DNA from: Oscillospiraceae bacterium
GTDB taxonomy: Bacteria; Bacillota; Clostridia; Oscillospirales; Ruminococcaceae
NCBI GenBank assembly: GCA_021201235.1
Contig: JAJQFI010000025.1
Location: 124,001-188,000 of the forward strand
Reading direction: 5' to 3'
Length of the DNA stretch: 64,000 bases
Shown here: positions 1 to 8,295 of the stretch, in pieces
How the letters are laid out: each line of letters begins with the position of its first letter
Numbering within the stretch: the first letter of the stretch is position 1
Notes under the pieces: generated by a model
The model's input: the letters and a program-made list of their open reading frames with translations, nothing else
Database searches by the model: none
Told to the model about the DNA's origin: nothing
Translations under genes and position numbers: made by a program

Positions 1-119
1 AGGCGAGAAGGCACTTCCGCAACTGGAAGATGTGCCGCAAGGGAGCCATTGCAGGATTTGTGGTAATCGGAATTATCATTGTTCTGTTCCTGCTGATGCT
101 TCTGTTGGCTGTAATCTGA
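1..119 (+). CDS. C-terminal fragment of a membrane protein (partial)
   Basis: The frame beginning at base 3 is open from the window edge to a TGA at 117-119. It encodes about 38 residues: a basic stretch (RRHFRNWKMCRKG) followed by a strongly hydrophobic segment ending LLMLLLAVI. This looks like the last transmembrane helix of a longer protein whose start lies outside the window. An internal ATG at base 30 could instead start a 29-residue peptide, but no good ribosome binding site precedes it. Function unknown. Confidence 0.5.
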   Translation, partial: ARRHFRNWKMCRKGAIAGFVVIGIIIVLFLLMLLLAVI

Positions 120-161
120 TAATTTTTAAGACAGAACCGCAAATAACGCTTAGTAGTAAGT

Positions 162-202
162 CCGACCCGTCCTGAATATTCGGACGGGTTGGATTGTTTT
201 TG
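162..202 (+). terminator. Rho-independent terminator
   Basis: CCGACCCGTCC and GGACGGGTTGG form an 11-bp stem with one G-U pair around a short AT-rich loop, followed by ATTGTTTTT. It closes the upstream partial gene. Confidence 0.8.
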
Positions 203-212
203 GTGAGATAAT

Positions 213-1460
213 ATGAAATCTACAAGGTCACGAATTCATACAAGTAACGCGAGCCCCAAGCCGGTCGAGAACGTCGAGATTTCGACCTCGCATGTCGGTC
301 TTCGGATTGTCGCGGTTGTACTCCTGGTGCTGATTGCGGCAACGGCGTTTGGCTATGCCATCAACGGGCTTTTTTCCGGCACGGACGGCTGGCAGCAGAT
401 TGAGGCGGACGTCGACGACCTGAGCGTCGCGACCGAGATTACGTTTATGTACGACATCGGCGCCGGTTCGGAATCCGCGACCACCGAGCGCAAGGCGATA
501 GTCGTCATCTATTCGGACGCCTGCGAAACGGCTTATCAGCTCTTCACGCCCGACACGGAATATGAATATGTCTTCAACGTCTGGTATATAAACAACCACC
601 CGAACGAGGAAATAGTGGTCGACGAGGTGCTCTATTCGGCTCTTGAGACGATGGTCGAATCTGGCGGAAGAGAACTTTATCTCGGACCGATTTATGCGAA
701 ATACGAGAGCCTTTGCTTCTCGGATGAAGACTGGCAGGCGCAGGAATTCGACCCGCTTTATAACGACGTCGAGGCGGAATATTTCGCCGAGGTTCTCGGG
801 TTTGCCGGCACTGACGAGCATGTATCTTTGGAGCTTCTTCAGGACAACACGGTTATATTGCACGTTTCGGACGAGTATCTTGAGTATGCTGAAGAGATGG
901 AAATCGACAGCTTTATCGACTTTTCGTGGATGACGAACGCCTTTGTTGTCGACTATATTTCGGACGTGATGATTGAGAACGGCTATACCGCCGGAATAAT
1001 CGGCTCCAATGACGGCTTCACCAGAAACCTTGGCGGTTGCGACGAGCTGTTTTCCTATACTCTCTATTCGAGGGAGGGCAACACCGTTTATTCGGTCGCC
1101 GATATGATTTATGAGGGAACGATGAGCTTTGTTTATGCTCATGACTACGCAATCACCTCGGACGACGCTTTGCGTTATTATACCTATGAGAACGGCGAAA
1201 CGAGAAATCCCTATATCGACGCCGCTGACGGTCTCTGTAAAGCCGCAACGGAGGACCTGGTGCTCTATTCCGGTTCAGCGACCTGCGCCGACCTGCTGCT
1301 CGGGCTGACAGACATCTATATCGCCGACACCCTCGACGAATCAAAGCTTGAAGCTCTCGCCGCAGACGGAATCCACTCGGTCTATTACGACGGCTTCACG
1401 ATTGTCTGCACAGATGACGATATTGTGCTGTCTGATGTGGCGGAGGGGTTTGGAGCTTAG
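213..1460 (+). CDS. Membrane-anchored ApbE-like protein, degenerate
   Basis: 415 residues with one N-terminal transmembrane helix at about 29-50; the rest should lie outside the membrane. No annotated function is obvious, but the order of segments recalls ApbE (FAD:protein FMN transferase). There is a region like the ApbE Ser/Gly-rich loop (VESGGRELYLGPIYAKY), a region at the place of the K-G-Y-A-V-D motif (SWMTNAFVVDYIS), a GSNDGF segment at the place of the N-x-GG motif, and a late ATCADLLLGL segment resembling ADALSTALF. The key Lys and several metal or FAD contacts are not conserved, so it may be a binding protein rather than an enzyme. The family link is inference from pattern. The downstream cotH-like gene begins one base after its stop, so the two are probably co-translated. 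Confidence 0.55.
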   Translation: MKSTRSRIHTSNASPKPVENVEISTSHVGLRIVAVVLLVLIAATAFGYAINGLFSGTDGWQQIEADVDDLSVATEITFMYDIGAGSESATTERKAIVVIYSDACETAYQLFTPDTEYEYVFNVWYINNHPNEEIVVDEVLYSALETMVESGGRELYLGPIYAKYESLCFSDEDWQAQEFDPLYNDVEAEYFAEVLGFAGTDEHVSLELLQDNTVILHVSDEYLEYAEEMEIDSFIDFSWMTNAFVVDYISDVMIENGYTAGIIGSNDGFTRNLGGCDELFSYTLYSREGNTVYSVADMIYEGTMSFVYAHDYAITSDDALRYYTYENGETRNPYIDAADGLCKAATEDLVLYSGSATCADLLLGLTDIYIADTLDESKLEALAADGIHSVYYDGFTIVCTDDDIVLSDVAEGFGA

Positions 1461-1461
1461 C

Positions 1462-3939
1462 ATGAATACAAGCAAGAGTAAAACTAAATATAAGATTATC
1501 TTGACGGCTGTTGTGGCGGTTTTGCTTGCGGTGCTCATTTTTGTGACATGCTTGGCGCAAGACTGGGTGAGCTTCCACGCTTCGGAGATTACCGTGTCGT
1601 CGCTCGTTTCCGATTCGGTCGGATCGACCGACCAGGAGCCGGTGCGGTTCTCGATTGACTGCGGGTTCTATTCGAGCACACAGAGGCTTTACCTGAGCTC
1701 TTCGGCTTCAGGAGACCTCGAGGTCACAGATATTTTGTATACTACTGACGGAAGTGAGCCGCAGACCTCGGGCGAGAGCTATTCGGGCGGCATCACACTT
1801 TCGGTCAAGGACAGCGAGGAGTGCATACTTTATACAATCAGAGCCTGCGCCGTCTATTCGGACGGAAGCTGTTCCGAAACCGTCACCCGGAGCTATTTCC
1901 TCGGGGCGAACATCGACGAACGGTTTGACTGCCTCGTTTTCTCGATTTCAATCGACCCCGATTACCTGTATAATTATGAGGACGGAATTTTTATTGCCGG
2001 AAAGATGCGCGACGACTACCTCGCCACCGACCCCGAGGGCGACATCGAGCCGACCGACCCCGCCAACTGGAATCAGAGCGGGATGGAGGGCGAACGCCCC
2101 GCCTATGTCGAGGTGTATGAGTACGACGGCACCTGCGTCATCTCGCAGGCTTGCGGACTCCGAATCTACGGCGGATGGTCACGCTCCAATAGTCAGAAGA
2201 ATCTCAGACTTTATGCCCGTGAGGAATGCGACTCCGAAAACGACCGGTTCAGATATGAATTCTTCACCGACGAGACGGACGTGAACGGCGACAAGATAAA
2301 GTCGTATAACAAGATTTCCCTCCGTGCCGGCGGCAACGACAACGGCTATCTCTTCGAGCGCGACGAGGTTATATCCTCGCTTGCCGACGATGCCGGACTC
2401 GACGCCAAGAACTGCCGTGCGGCGGCGGTCTTCCTGAACGGCGAATACTACGGCTTTGCGTGGGTTCAGGACACCTATTCCGAGGACTGGCTCGACCACC
2501 AATATGCCGTCGAGCAGGGAACCTGGGACATCCTCGAGGGCTGTGAGTACATGATGACAAGCGGCAACAACGACGACCGCTTTGAAGAAGCAAAAAGCGA
2601 CTGGGAAACGGTTCAGGCTTACGCCTATAAGGACCTTACCGACGACGAAGTTTTTGCAGAGCTTGAAGAACTGCTCGACATTGATAATATGTTGACCTAC
2701 TACGCCTTGTGCGCCTATGTCAGCAACGGTGACTGGCCTAACAACAATTATAAAGTATACAGATTTGTTTCGGGGGACACTTCGCTTTCAAGTGAAGAAG
2801 ACGTCTTCGACGGCAGATGGCGGTTCCTCATCTATGACAGCGATTTCGCCCTTGGGCTCTACGGCTCGAGCTTCTTTGAGTACAACATAAAAGACCTTTT
2901 CGACGAGGAGTATTTCGGGCTTATCCCCGAGGACTGGTATGACGACGTTCACGACGAAGGCGAGAAATACACCCGAAGCGACCTTCTCATATCATTTTGT
3001 AAGAGAGACGATATCAAAGAGCGGTTTGTCAATATCCTTTGCGACATCATGAACTGGTATTGCAGTGCGGACAAGGTCTCGGATGAGCTTGACACCCTCA
3101 ACACCGAGCGGCTTCACGAGATTGTCGAAGCGGGCGAGGCGGGGACGACCTCGACATGGAGCATTTCGAGCGAGCTCGAGAGCGCAAAGGAATGGATAGA
3201 GGGCAGACCCTACTCCGCCAAGACGCAGATCAGCGCAATCTTCCCGGAATACGACTCAAAATCAACCTATTATGTTCGCATCGAGACCTCCGATTATGCC
3301 GAAATCACTTATAACACGGCTCGGATAGACCCGGGCGACGAGTACACCTTCAGCGGCTACTACTTCGACGGAACGTCACAGACGCTCAGTTGCGAAGTTG
3401 TCGACGGCTACAAGTTCGAATACTGGGAAATCAACGGCGAGAAGATCTATGACGAGACGGTCGAGATTTCGGGCGAGCTTTACGGAAGCAACATCAAAAT
3501 CAGCCTCGTTACGAGCTGTGACACCGCGGGGCTTAAGATTTCCGAGGTCTGCTATAAGGGCAGTTATCAGGACTACATAACTATAAAGAACTACGGCGAG
3601 GAGACGGTCAGCCTCTCGGGACTCACCGTTTCCGACGGCACATATGCCTATACCATCACTTCCGGCACCCTCGCTTCCGGCGAGGAGCTCAAGCTCGTCT
3701 GCGAGAATTATCTGAGGGACGACGCCGTGGGGCTGGTTCAGCTAAGCTTTAACTTAAGCGAGCTCGAAACGGTCACCCTGACGGACGCAAGCGGCGAAGT
3801 GATTTCGGAGGTGTACCTCCGCGACGCCGCCAAGAACTCGGCGCTAAAGTATGACGAACTGACCGCGAGCTATGTCCAGTTCACGCCTTATCCGAAGACA
3901 AGGATTATCGAGGCGGAATTGCCAAGCCGGTGGCGATAA
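1462..3939 (+). CDS. CotH-family protein with chitobiase-like and lamin-tail domains
   Basis: I chose the ATG at 1462, preceded by GGAGG, over the longer ORF start at 1348 that overlaps the upstream gene. The protein is about 825 residues with an N-terminal hydrophobic helix. The order of domains is: a chitobiase C-terminal-like repeat (ILYTTDGSEPQTSG) near residues 85-150; a CotH kinase-like core at about 165-610, with RAGGNDNGYLFERDEV, FLNGEYYGFAWVQDTY and FLIYDSDFALG; a Gly/Tyr-rich repeat segment; and a lamin-tail domain near residues 690-790 (ISEVCYKGSYQDYITIKNYG). CotH proteins were first known as spore-coat protein kinases, but many clostridial members are surface-anchored and of unknown substrate. 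It is coupled to the ApbE-like gene upstream. Confidence 0.8.
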   Translation: MNTSKSKTKYKIILTAVVAVLLAVLIFVTCLAQDWVSFHASEITVSSLVSDSVGSTDQEPVRFSIDCGFYSSTQRLYLSSSASGDLEVTDILYTTDGSEPQTSGESYSGGITLSVKDSEECILYTIRACAVYSDGSCSETVTRSYFLGANIDERFDCLVFSISIDPDYLYNYEDGIFIAGKMRDDYLATDPEGDIEPTDPANWNQSGMEGERPAYVEVYEYDGTCVISQACGLRIYGGWSRSNSQKNLRLYAREECDSENDRFRYEFFTDETDVNGDKIKSYNKISLRAGGNDNGYLFERDEVISSLADDAGLDAKNCRAAAVFLNGEYYGFAWVQDTYSEDWLDHQYAVEQGTWDILEGCEYMMTSGNNDDRFEEAKSDWETVQAYAYKDLTDDEVFAELEELLDIDNMLTYYALCAYVSNGDWPNNNYKVYRFVSGDTSLSSEEDVFDGRWRFLIYDSDFALGLYGSSFFEYNIKDLFDEEYFGLIPEDWYDDVHDEGEKYTRSDLLISFCKRDDIKERFVNILCDIMNWYCSADKVSDELDTLNTERLHEIVEAGEAGTTSTWSISSELESAKEWIEGRPYSAKTQISAIFPEYDSKSTYYVRIETSDYAEITYNTARIDPGDEYTFSGYYFDGTSQTLSCEVVDGYKFEYWEINGEKIYDETVEISGELYGSNIKISLVTSCDTAGLKISEVCYKGSYQDYITIKNYGEETVSLSGLTVSDGTYAYTITSGTLASGEELKLVCENYLRDDAVGLVQLSFNLSELETVTLTDASGEVISEVYLRDAAKNSALKYDELTASYVQFTPYPKTRIIEAELPSRWR

Positions 3940-3942
3940 AAT

Positions 3943-4011
3943 GTAGGGGCGGATATTATCCGCCCGAACCCCATCGGCGAACATTAGCGGGCGGATGATA
4001 TCCGCCCCTAC
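3943..4011. repeat. 24-bp inverted repeat pair (GTAGGGGCGGAT family)
   Basis: Two 24-base arms (3943-3966 and 3988-4011) are inverted copies of each other with one mismatch, separated by 21 bases. Each arm is itself palindromic around GGGCGGAT...ATCCGCCC. An identical copy of the left arm lies at 60706-60729. It may act as a terminator-like hairpin after the CotH gene, but there is no T-run, so a dispersed repeat element is more likely. Confidence 0.75.
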
Positions 4012-4050
4012 AGACATCACGAAAGAATATCATTGAAAGGAGACCTATAA

Positions 4051-4905
4051 ATGTCAACCAAAATAATCATAACCTGCGACTCTACATGCGACCTGAGTCC
4101 GGAGCTTTATGAAAAGTATGAAATCAAGCCTGTGCCGCTTGGAACTATCCTGGACGAGGAGATGAGGCGGGACGGAGTGGACGTTACGCCGCTCGAGATT
4201 TTCGACTACGTCGGGAAGACAGGAGTCCTGCCGAAGACCTCCGCCGTGTCGGTCTCCGAATATACGGACGTTTTCAAGCCTTATGTCGACGAGGGCGCCG
4301 AGATTGTCCACATCAACATCTCGAGCGAGTTTTCCTCCTGCTATCAGAACGCCTGCATTGCCGCCGAGGAGCTCGGGCATGTCTATCCGATTGACTCGAG
4401 AAACCTCTCGACCGGCTCGGGACACCTTGCAATCAAGGCGAGGGAGCTCGCGAACGAAGGACTTTCGGCTTCGGAAATCGCGGATAAGCTGAACGAAATG
4501 AAAGAGAAGTTAGATGTCAGCTTCGTTTTGCAGACGCTCGACTATCTCCAGAAGGGCGGCAGATGCAGTGGAGTGACTGCGTTCGGCGCGAATCTTCTGA
4601 AAATCCGACCCGAAATTGTCGTTTCCGAGGGCACCATGATTGTCGGCAAGAAGTATCGCGGCGCAATGGAAAAGTCGATTCTTGATTATGTCCGTGGACG
4701 TCTCGAGGGCAGAACGGATATCGACACAAGTCGTATCTTCATCACCCACTCGCATGTGCCGGATGATATTGTTAAGAAGGTCAGAAGCCTTATCAAAGAA
4801 CTCCAGCCGTTCGAGGACGAGAATATCTTAGAAACCTACGCCGGTTGCACGGTGTCATGCCACTGCGGACCGAATTGCTTGGGTGTGCTCTTCTTCAAAA
4901 AATAG
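4051..4905 (+). CDS. DegV family fatty-acid-binding protein
   Basis: 284 residues, the usual DegV length. Family hallmarks are TCDSTCDLSPEL near the N-terminus, PKTSAVSVSEYTDVF around residue 60, the ISSEFSSCYQNA ligand-loop motif around 90, DSRNLSTGSGHLAIKA around 115 and LDYLQKGGRCSG around 160. DegV/FakB-type proteins bind one fatty acid in the cytoplasm; FakB members hand exogenous fatty acids to the FakA kinase. No fakA lies in the window, so the specific role is open. The start follows AAAGGAGACC. The ClC gene follows after 17 bases and is probably co-transcribed. Confidence 0.9.
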   Translation: MSTKIIITCDSTCDLSPELYEKYEIKPVPLGTILDEEMRRDGVDVTPLEIFDYVGKTGVLPKTSAVSVSEYTDVFKPYVDEGAEIVHINISSEFSSCYQNACIAAEELGHVYPIDSRNLSTGSGHLAIKARELANEGLSASEIADKLNEMKEKLDVSFVLQTLDYLQKGGRCSGVTAFGANLLKIRPEIVVSEGTMIVGKKYRGAMEKSILDYVRGRLEGRTDIDTSRIFITHSHVPDDIVKKVRSLIKELQPFEDENILETYAGCTVSCHCGPNCLGVLFFKK

Positions 4906-4922
4906 GGTTTTAGGGGTCAGAA

Positions 4923-6527
4923 ATGTTCAAACGCAATCTGAATTATGTCAAAAATATCGCCCTGCCGGGGCTCATATTCAGCTTCATAGCGGGAACGCTT
5001 ACGGGGGCTTTTATCGTTCTGTACCGGTTTGTGGCGAACAAGGTCATAAATCTGTCGGAGACGGTCTATTCAACCGTGAGGGAAAGACCGGTGCTCGTTA
5101 TCCCCGCTGTTCTCGTTCTCGGGGCGATGGCGGCGATTCTCGCATTCGTATATAAGCAGACGCCGAACCTCAAGGGTGGCGGCATCCCGACTGCTATCGG
5201 AATCCTCAGGGGCGGCATCCGCTTCAACTGGCTCAAGAACCTTATCGGAGTAACGTTGGCGTCGCTCTCGACGTTCTTTGTCGGTGTACCATTAGGCAGT
5301 GAAGGACCGAGCGTGCAGATTGGTACCGCAATCGGCCGCGGAACCGTCAAGACGATGGCGGGGAAGAACCAGGCTTGGGACAGATATGTCATGACCGGCG
5401 GCGCCTGTGCCGGCTTCACTGCGGCGAACAATGCGCCGATTGCCGGAATCATGTTTGCAATCGAAGAGGCTCACCAGAGAATCAGCCCGATGATAATAAT
5501 GACGGCGTTTTCGTCGGTCATGTTCTCGTCAATCACCGTCCGGTGGATGTGCCCACTTCTTGGGATGGATGCCGACATGTTCCCCGGAATTTCGGAGCAC
5601 GTCCGGGAGCTCGGGCTCTCTCAGCTCGGGGTTATCGCCATCTGCGCGATAGTCGTCGGACTTATGTCGGTCATCTTCCTTCGCTACTTCATGGTGATGA
5701 GAAAATTCATCGGGGAGAAGCTCTCGGCGATGAGCCTCCGCTTAAAGATTTTCATCGTCTTCATGCTCACCTTTGCGTTCGGACTTATTTCCTATGACTT
5801 CATCTCGACCGGTCACGATTTGGTTGACAGTTTGCTCGAAGGGAATGTCCTGTGGTATATTATACTTGCGATTCTTCTCTATAGGGCGACGATGCTCCTG
5901 GCGGCGAACAACACCGGCATCAACGGCGGCATGTTCGTCCCGATAATCGCTCTGAGTGCGCTTGTCGCCTCGCTCGTCGCGAAGGTCACAATCGGTGCGG
6001 GGCTTATCAGTGCGGATTACTACAGCACTATTGTGGTCTTGGGCATCACCGCCAGAATCTCCGGCATGATGAAGTGCCCGCTTACGGCGATGGTCTTCTC
6101 GATTGAAGCCCTCGGCTGTTCGGAGAATATTCTCCCGGTAATACTGGCGGCGGCGCTTTCCTACATAATCACCGAAGCCTTCGGCACCGAGTCAATCAAC
6201 GAAGAGGTCGTTGCGGGACGTATCAGAGAGATTAATTACGGCAAGGTCCCGAAGGTAATAGATACATTCGTAACCGTCGGCGGGAACACCTTCGCTGTCG
6301 GCAAGCAGATCAGAGATATCTTCTGGCCGCAGAACCTGTTCGTTCTTTCGGCCAAACACGGTGAAACCGCCGGCGCCGAGGTCGACAGCCACGGCGACAA
6401 CACCCTTCAGGAAGGCGACATCCTCCACGTCCGCTATATGACCTATGACAACAGCGCCACGAAAGAGGAGCTCTACGCCATCGTCGGCGAGCAGAAGATA
6501 GAATCGAGAAGAGCGGTGGATGTTTAA
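4923..6527 (+). CDS. ClC-type chloride/proton antiporter with C-terminal TrkA-C domain
   Basis: 534 residues: a ClC membrane core at about 1-430, then a cytoplasmic TrkA-C-like tail at about 440-525. The anion pathway motifs are present: KGGGIP, GSEGPSVQIG with the gating Glu, and GGMFVPIIAL. The Glu pair in MFAIEEAHQRI matches the proton-transfer Glu position of ClC-ec1, which argues for Cl-/H+ exchange rather than a channel. It is not of the fluoride-specific subgroup, whose gating motif differs. The start follows TAGGGGTC. No terminator is seen between this gene and the minus-strand toxin terminator downstream. Confidence 0.9.
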   Translation: MFKRNLNYVKNIALPGLIFSFIAGTLTGAFIVLYRFVANKVINLSETVYSTVRERPVLVIPAVLVLGAMAAILAFVYKQTPNLKGGGIPTAIGILRGGIRFNWLKNLIGVTLASLSTFFVGVPLGSEGPSVQIGTAIGRGTVKTMAGKNQAWDRYVMTGGACAGFTAANNAPIAGIMFAIEEAHQRISPMIIMTAFSSVMFSSITVRWMCPLLGMDADMFPGISEHVRELGLSQLGVIAICAIVVGLMSVIFLRYFMVMRKFIGEKLSAMSLRLKIFIVFMLTFAFGLISYDFISTGHDLVDSLLEGNVLWYIILAILLYRATMLLAANNTGINGGMFVPIIALSALVASLVAKVTIGAGLISADYYSTIVVLGITARISGMMKCPLTAMVFSIEALGCSENILPVILAAALSYIITEAFGTESINEEVVAGRIREINYGKVPKVIDTFVTVGGNTFAVGKQIRDIFWPQNLFVLSAKHGETAGAEVDSHGDNTLQEGDILHVRYMTYDNSATKEELYAIVGEQKIESRRAVDV

Positions 6528-6547
6528 AAAACACGTTTAAACCCAAT

Positions 6548-6573
6548 AAAAAAGCTGTTGACAAAGCAACAGC
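6548..6573 (-). terminator. Terminator of toxin transcript 1, overlapping the antisense promoter
   Basis: Read on the minus strand, GCTGTTG and CAACAGC form a 7-bp stem followed by TTTTTT. The same bases on the plus strand hold the -35 box of the antisense promoter (6558-6563). Confidence 0.75.
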
Positions 6574-6586
6574 GATGGGGTATAAT
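6558..6586 (+). promoter_or_regulatory. Promoter of antisense RNA 1
   Basis: Exact sigma-A consensus: TTGACA (6558-6563), 17-bp spacer, TATAAT (6581-6586). It points toward the 3' end of the minus-strand toxin gene and has no protein gene downstream on its own strand. Near-identical copies lie at 9200-9228 and 9530-9558. Confidence 0.85.
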
Positions 6587-6592
6587 AACGGT

Positions 6593-6709
6593 AAGAGAGC
6601 GGAGCTGCCGGTAACAGCTCCGGCTCAACTAATATGCGCTCCTGAGAAGGATGCACTAAAATTGGAATTGGTCGGGACTTTTACTCTAGCTCTCGGCTAT
6701 TTCTTTTTA
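6593..6709 (+). ncRNA. Predicted antisense RNA (antitoxin) of type I-like locus 1
   Basis: Start inferred from the consensus promoter. It has a 7-bp hairpin (GGAGCTG...CAGCTCC) near its 5' end and no ribosome binding site or credible ORF. It is fully complementary to the 3' part of the toxin transcript. The 3' end is a guess, placed at the T-run in TTTCTTTTTATT. Confidence 0.55.
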
Positions 6710-6789
6710 TTCCCGGAGGTTAAGCCGAGAATGCCAAGTACTATGTTCGTAATCAGATTAAGTAGTGAGAACACTTCTAAAATCGTCAT
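6697..6789 (-). CDS. Small hydrophobic peptide, holin-like type I toxin candidate
   Basis: 30 residues beginning MTILEVFSLLNL and ending with a charged tail GNKKK, with one transmembrane stretch between. Length, the N-terminal acidic residue followed by a single helix, and the Lys tail match the TxpA/BsrG/holin-like toxin group of Firmicutes. The start is set by an ideal AAGGAGGTGG five bases upstream of the ATG; the longer ORF-track start at 6879 has none. It has its own promoter (6851-6879) and a terminator at 6548-6573, and is faced by an antisense promoter, which is the type I toxin-antitoxin arrangement. Toxicity is inferred, not shown. Confidence 0.7.
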   Translation of the reverse strand: MTILEVFSLLNLITNIVLGILGLTSGNKKK

Positions 6790-6850
6790 AACGACCACCT
6801 CCTTAGTTTTATCAAAGGTCAGGCCGTTTTTTCGCTCTCTTACCGAGGTT

Positions 6851-6879
6851 GTTATAGCATATGTTTCGGACAATGTCAA
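6851..6879 (-). promoter_or_regulatory. Promoter of toxin gene 1
   Basis: On the minus strand: TTGACA (6879-6874), 17-bp spacer, TATAAC (6856-6851). The transcript should start near 6845 with CGGTAAGAGAGCG, which is also found at the start of the antisense RNA. Confidence 0.8.
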
Positions 6880-6945
6880 CGAATAAATTGCTTATATCGC
6901 CAATTTGCGCCTTGTTCCACTAAAGAAGATTGTGCAAAAAATACT

Positions 6946-6974
6946 TTGATTTAGTCCGCATATTGTGCTATACT
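6946..6974 (+). promoter_or_regulatory. Promoter of the CPA2 antiporter gene
   Basis: TTGATT, 17-bp spacer, TATACT, about 50 bases before the antiporter start codon. Confidence 0.65.
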
Positions 6975-7026
6975 TGATAACTGATCAGAAAACTCTGTAT
7001 ATTTTTAGGAAAGAAGTGGGTCAAAA

Positions 7027-8295
7027 ATGGAGGAAATTCTGATATGTTTATCACTCGCAATGATTTGCGGACTTTTGATGACAAGACTGGCGAAGCTCGT
7101 GCACCTTCCCGCCGTCACGGCGTATCTGGTCACGGGTATACTTTTGGGTCCGTTCTGCCTCGGCTCTCTCGGAATTGAGGGCTTGGGCTTTACCTCCCTT
7201 GAGCAGGTCGACAGCTTTTCGATTATTTCACAGGTAGCACTGGCATTTATAGCGTTTCTAATCGGTAACGAGTTCAAGGTTTCGGAACTCAAGTCGATGG
7301 GCAAGCAGGCGATAACGGTCGGCATCTTGCAGGCTGTCGTCACGACGATTGTCGTCGATATCGGGCTTATTGCTTTGCACTTCATCTTCCCGGACGCTAT
7401 TTCTCTTCCGGCGGCTATCACCCTCGGTACAATCGCCTCGGCAACCGCTCCGGCGGCAACGCTCATGGTCGTAAACCAGTACAAGGCGCACGGACCGCTC
7501 ACTAAGCTTTTACTTATGGTAGTAGCAATCGACGATGCGGTCGGCTTGGTGCTCTTCTCAGTTTCATATGGAATTGCGGACGCACTCGAGCAGGGCAGAG
7601 TTTCGGTTGTCAACATCGTCCTTGAGCCGGTTATCGAGATAGTTCTTTCGATAGTCTTAGGCGTCCTTATGGGGCTCATCCTCAGATGGTTCGAGAAGTT
7701 TTTCAAGTCGAGAGCCAACAGAATGTCTATTTCGATTGGCGTAGTAATTCTCGCCGCGGCGGTTTCGATGTCGGAATTTGAGATTGGCGGAGTCAAAATC
7801 GGCTTCTCGCTTCTTCTCACCTGCATGATTACGGGCGCAATCTTCTGCAACACAAGTGAGCTTTCGCCCAGCGTTATGGAGAACGACGACAGGTGGACAT
7901 CCGCTCTTAATGTCCTATTCTTCGTAATTTCCGGTGCGGAGCTTGATTTGAGCATCCTGACACAGCCGCTTGTCCTTCTGGTCGGTATCACCTATATCAT
8001 CTTCCGCTCGTTAGGAAAGATTTTCGGCGCGTTCTCATCCACCAAGATGACCGGTTGCAGTCCGGAGATTCAGAAATACTTGGGCATCACCCTTCTCCCA
8101 CAGGCGGGAGTTGCACTCGGAATGGCGACCACTGCGGCAAACCTGCAGGACGGCGCGCTTATAAGAAACGTGGTTCTCTTCTCGGTAATGGTCTATGAGC
8201 TCGTCGGACCGACACTCACAAAGATTGCTCTCAAGAGAGCAGGGGAGATTGCCCCCGATGCGGATAAACCGGCGAAGAAAGCGGCTAAAGCATGA
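7027..8295 (+). CDS. CPA2 family cation/proton antiporter
   Basis: 422 residues with about 12-13 predicted transmembrane helices and no soluble regulatory domain. The KLVHLPAVTAYLVTGILLGP opening, a TIASATAPAATLMVV segment and an AIDDAVGLVLF segment match the Na+(K+)/H+ antiporter (KefB/NapA-like) superfamily; the tandem Asp in AIDDAVG is in the ion-binding helix. It should exchange Na+ or K+ for protons at the plasma membrane. The start follows AGGAAAGAAG. The stop overlaps the start of the kinase gene (ATGA), so the two are translationally coupled. The pair is flanked on both sides by type I-like toxin loci. Confidence 0.85.
   Translation: MEEILICLSLAMICGLLMTRLAKLVHLPAVTAYLVTGILLGPFCLGSLGIEGLGFTSLEQVDSFSIISQVALAFIAFLIGNEFKVSELKSMGKQAITVGILQAVVTTIVVDIGLIALHFIFPDAISLPAAITLGTIASATAPAATLMVVNQYKAHGPLTKLLLMVVAIDDAVGLVLFSVSYGIADALEQGRVSVVNIVLEPVIEIVLSIVLGVLMGLILRWFEKFFKSRANRMSISIGVVILAAAVSMSEFEIGGVKIGFSLLLTCMITGAIFCNTSELSPSVMENDDRWTSALNVLFFVISGAELDLSILTQPLVLLVGITYIIFRSLGKIFGAFSSTKMTGCSPEIQKYLGITLLPQAGVALGMATTAANLQDGALIRNVVLFSVMVYELVGPTLTKIALKRAGEIAPDADKPAKKAAKA

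Noticed and set aside
228-1142. 304-codon minus-strand ORF opposite the ApbE-like gene
   Set aside because: Shadow ORF; the plus-strand frame has the start site, coupling and domain pattern.
4923-6527. Fluoride-specific ClC with fluoride riboswitch
   Set aside because: The gating motif is GSEGP with both antiporter Glu residues, and no crcB-type RNA lies upstream.
6575-6886. 103-codon plus-strand ORF across toxin locus 1
   Set aside because: Starts inside the -10 region of the antisense promoter and has no ribosome binding site; the minus-strand peptide has both.
7005-7991. 328-codon minus-strand ORF opposite the antiporter
   Set aside because: Ser/Thr/Ile-rich shadow of a membrane protein gene; no ribosome binding site.
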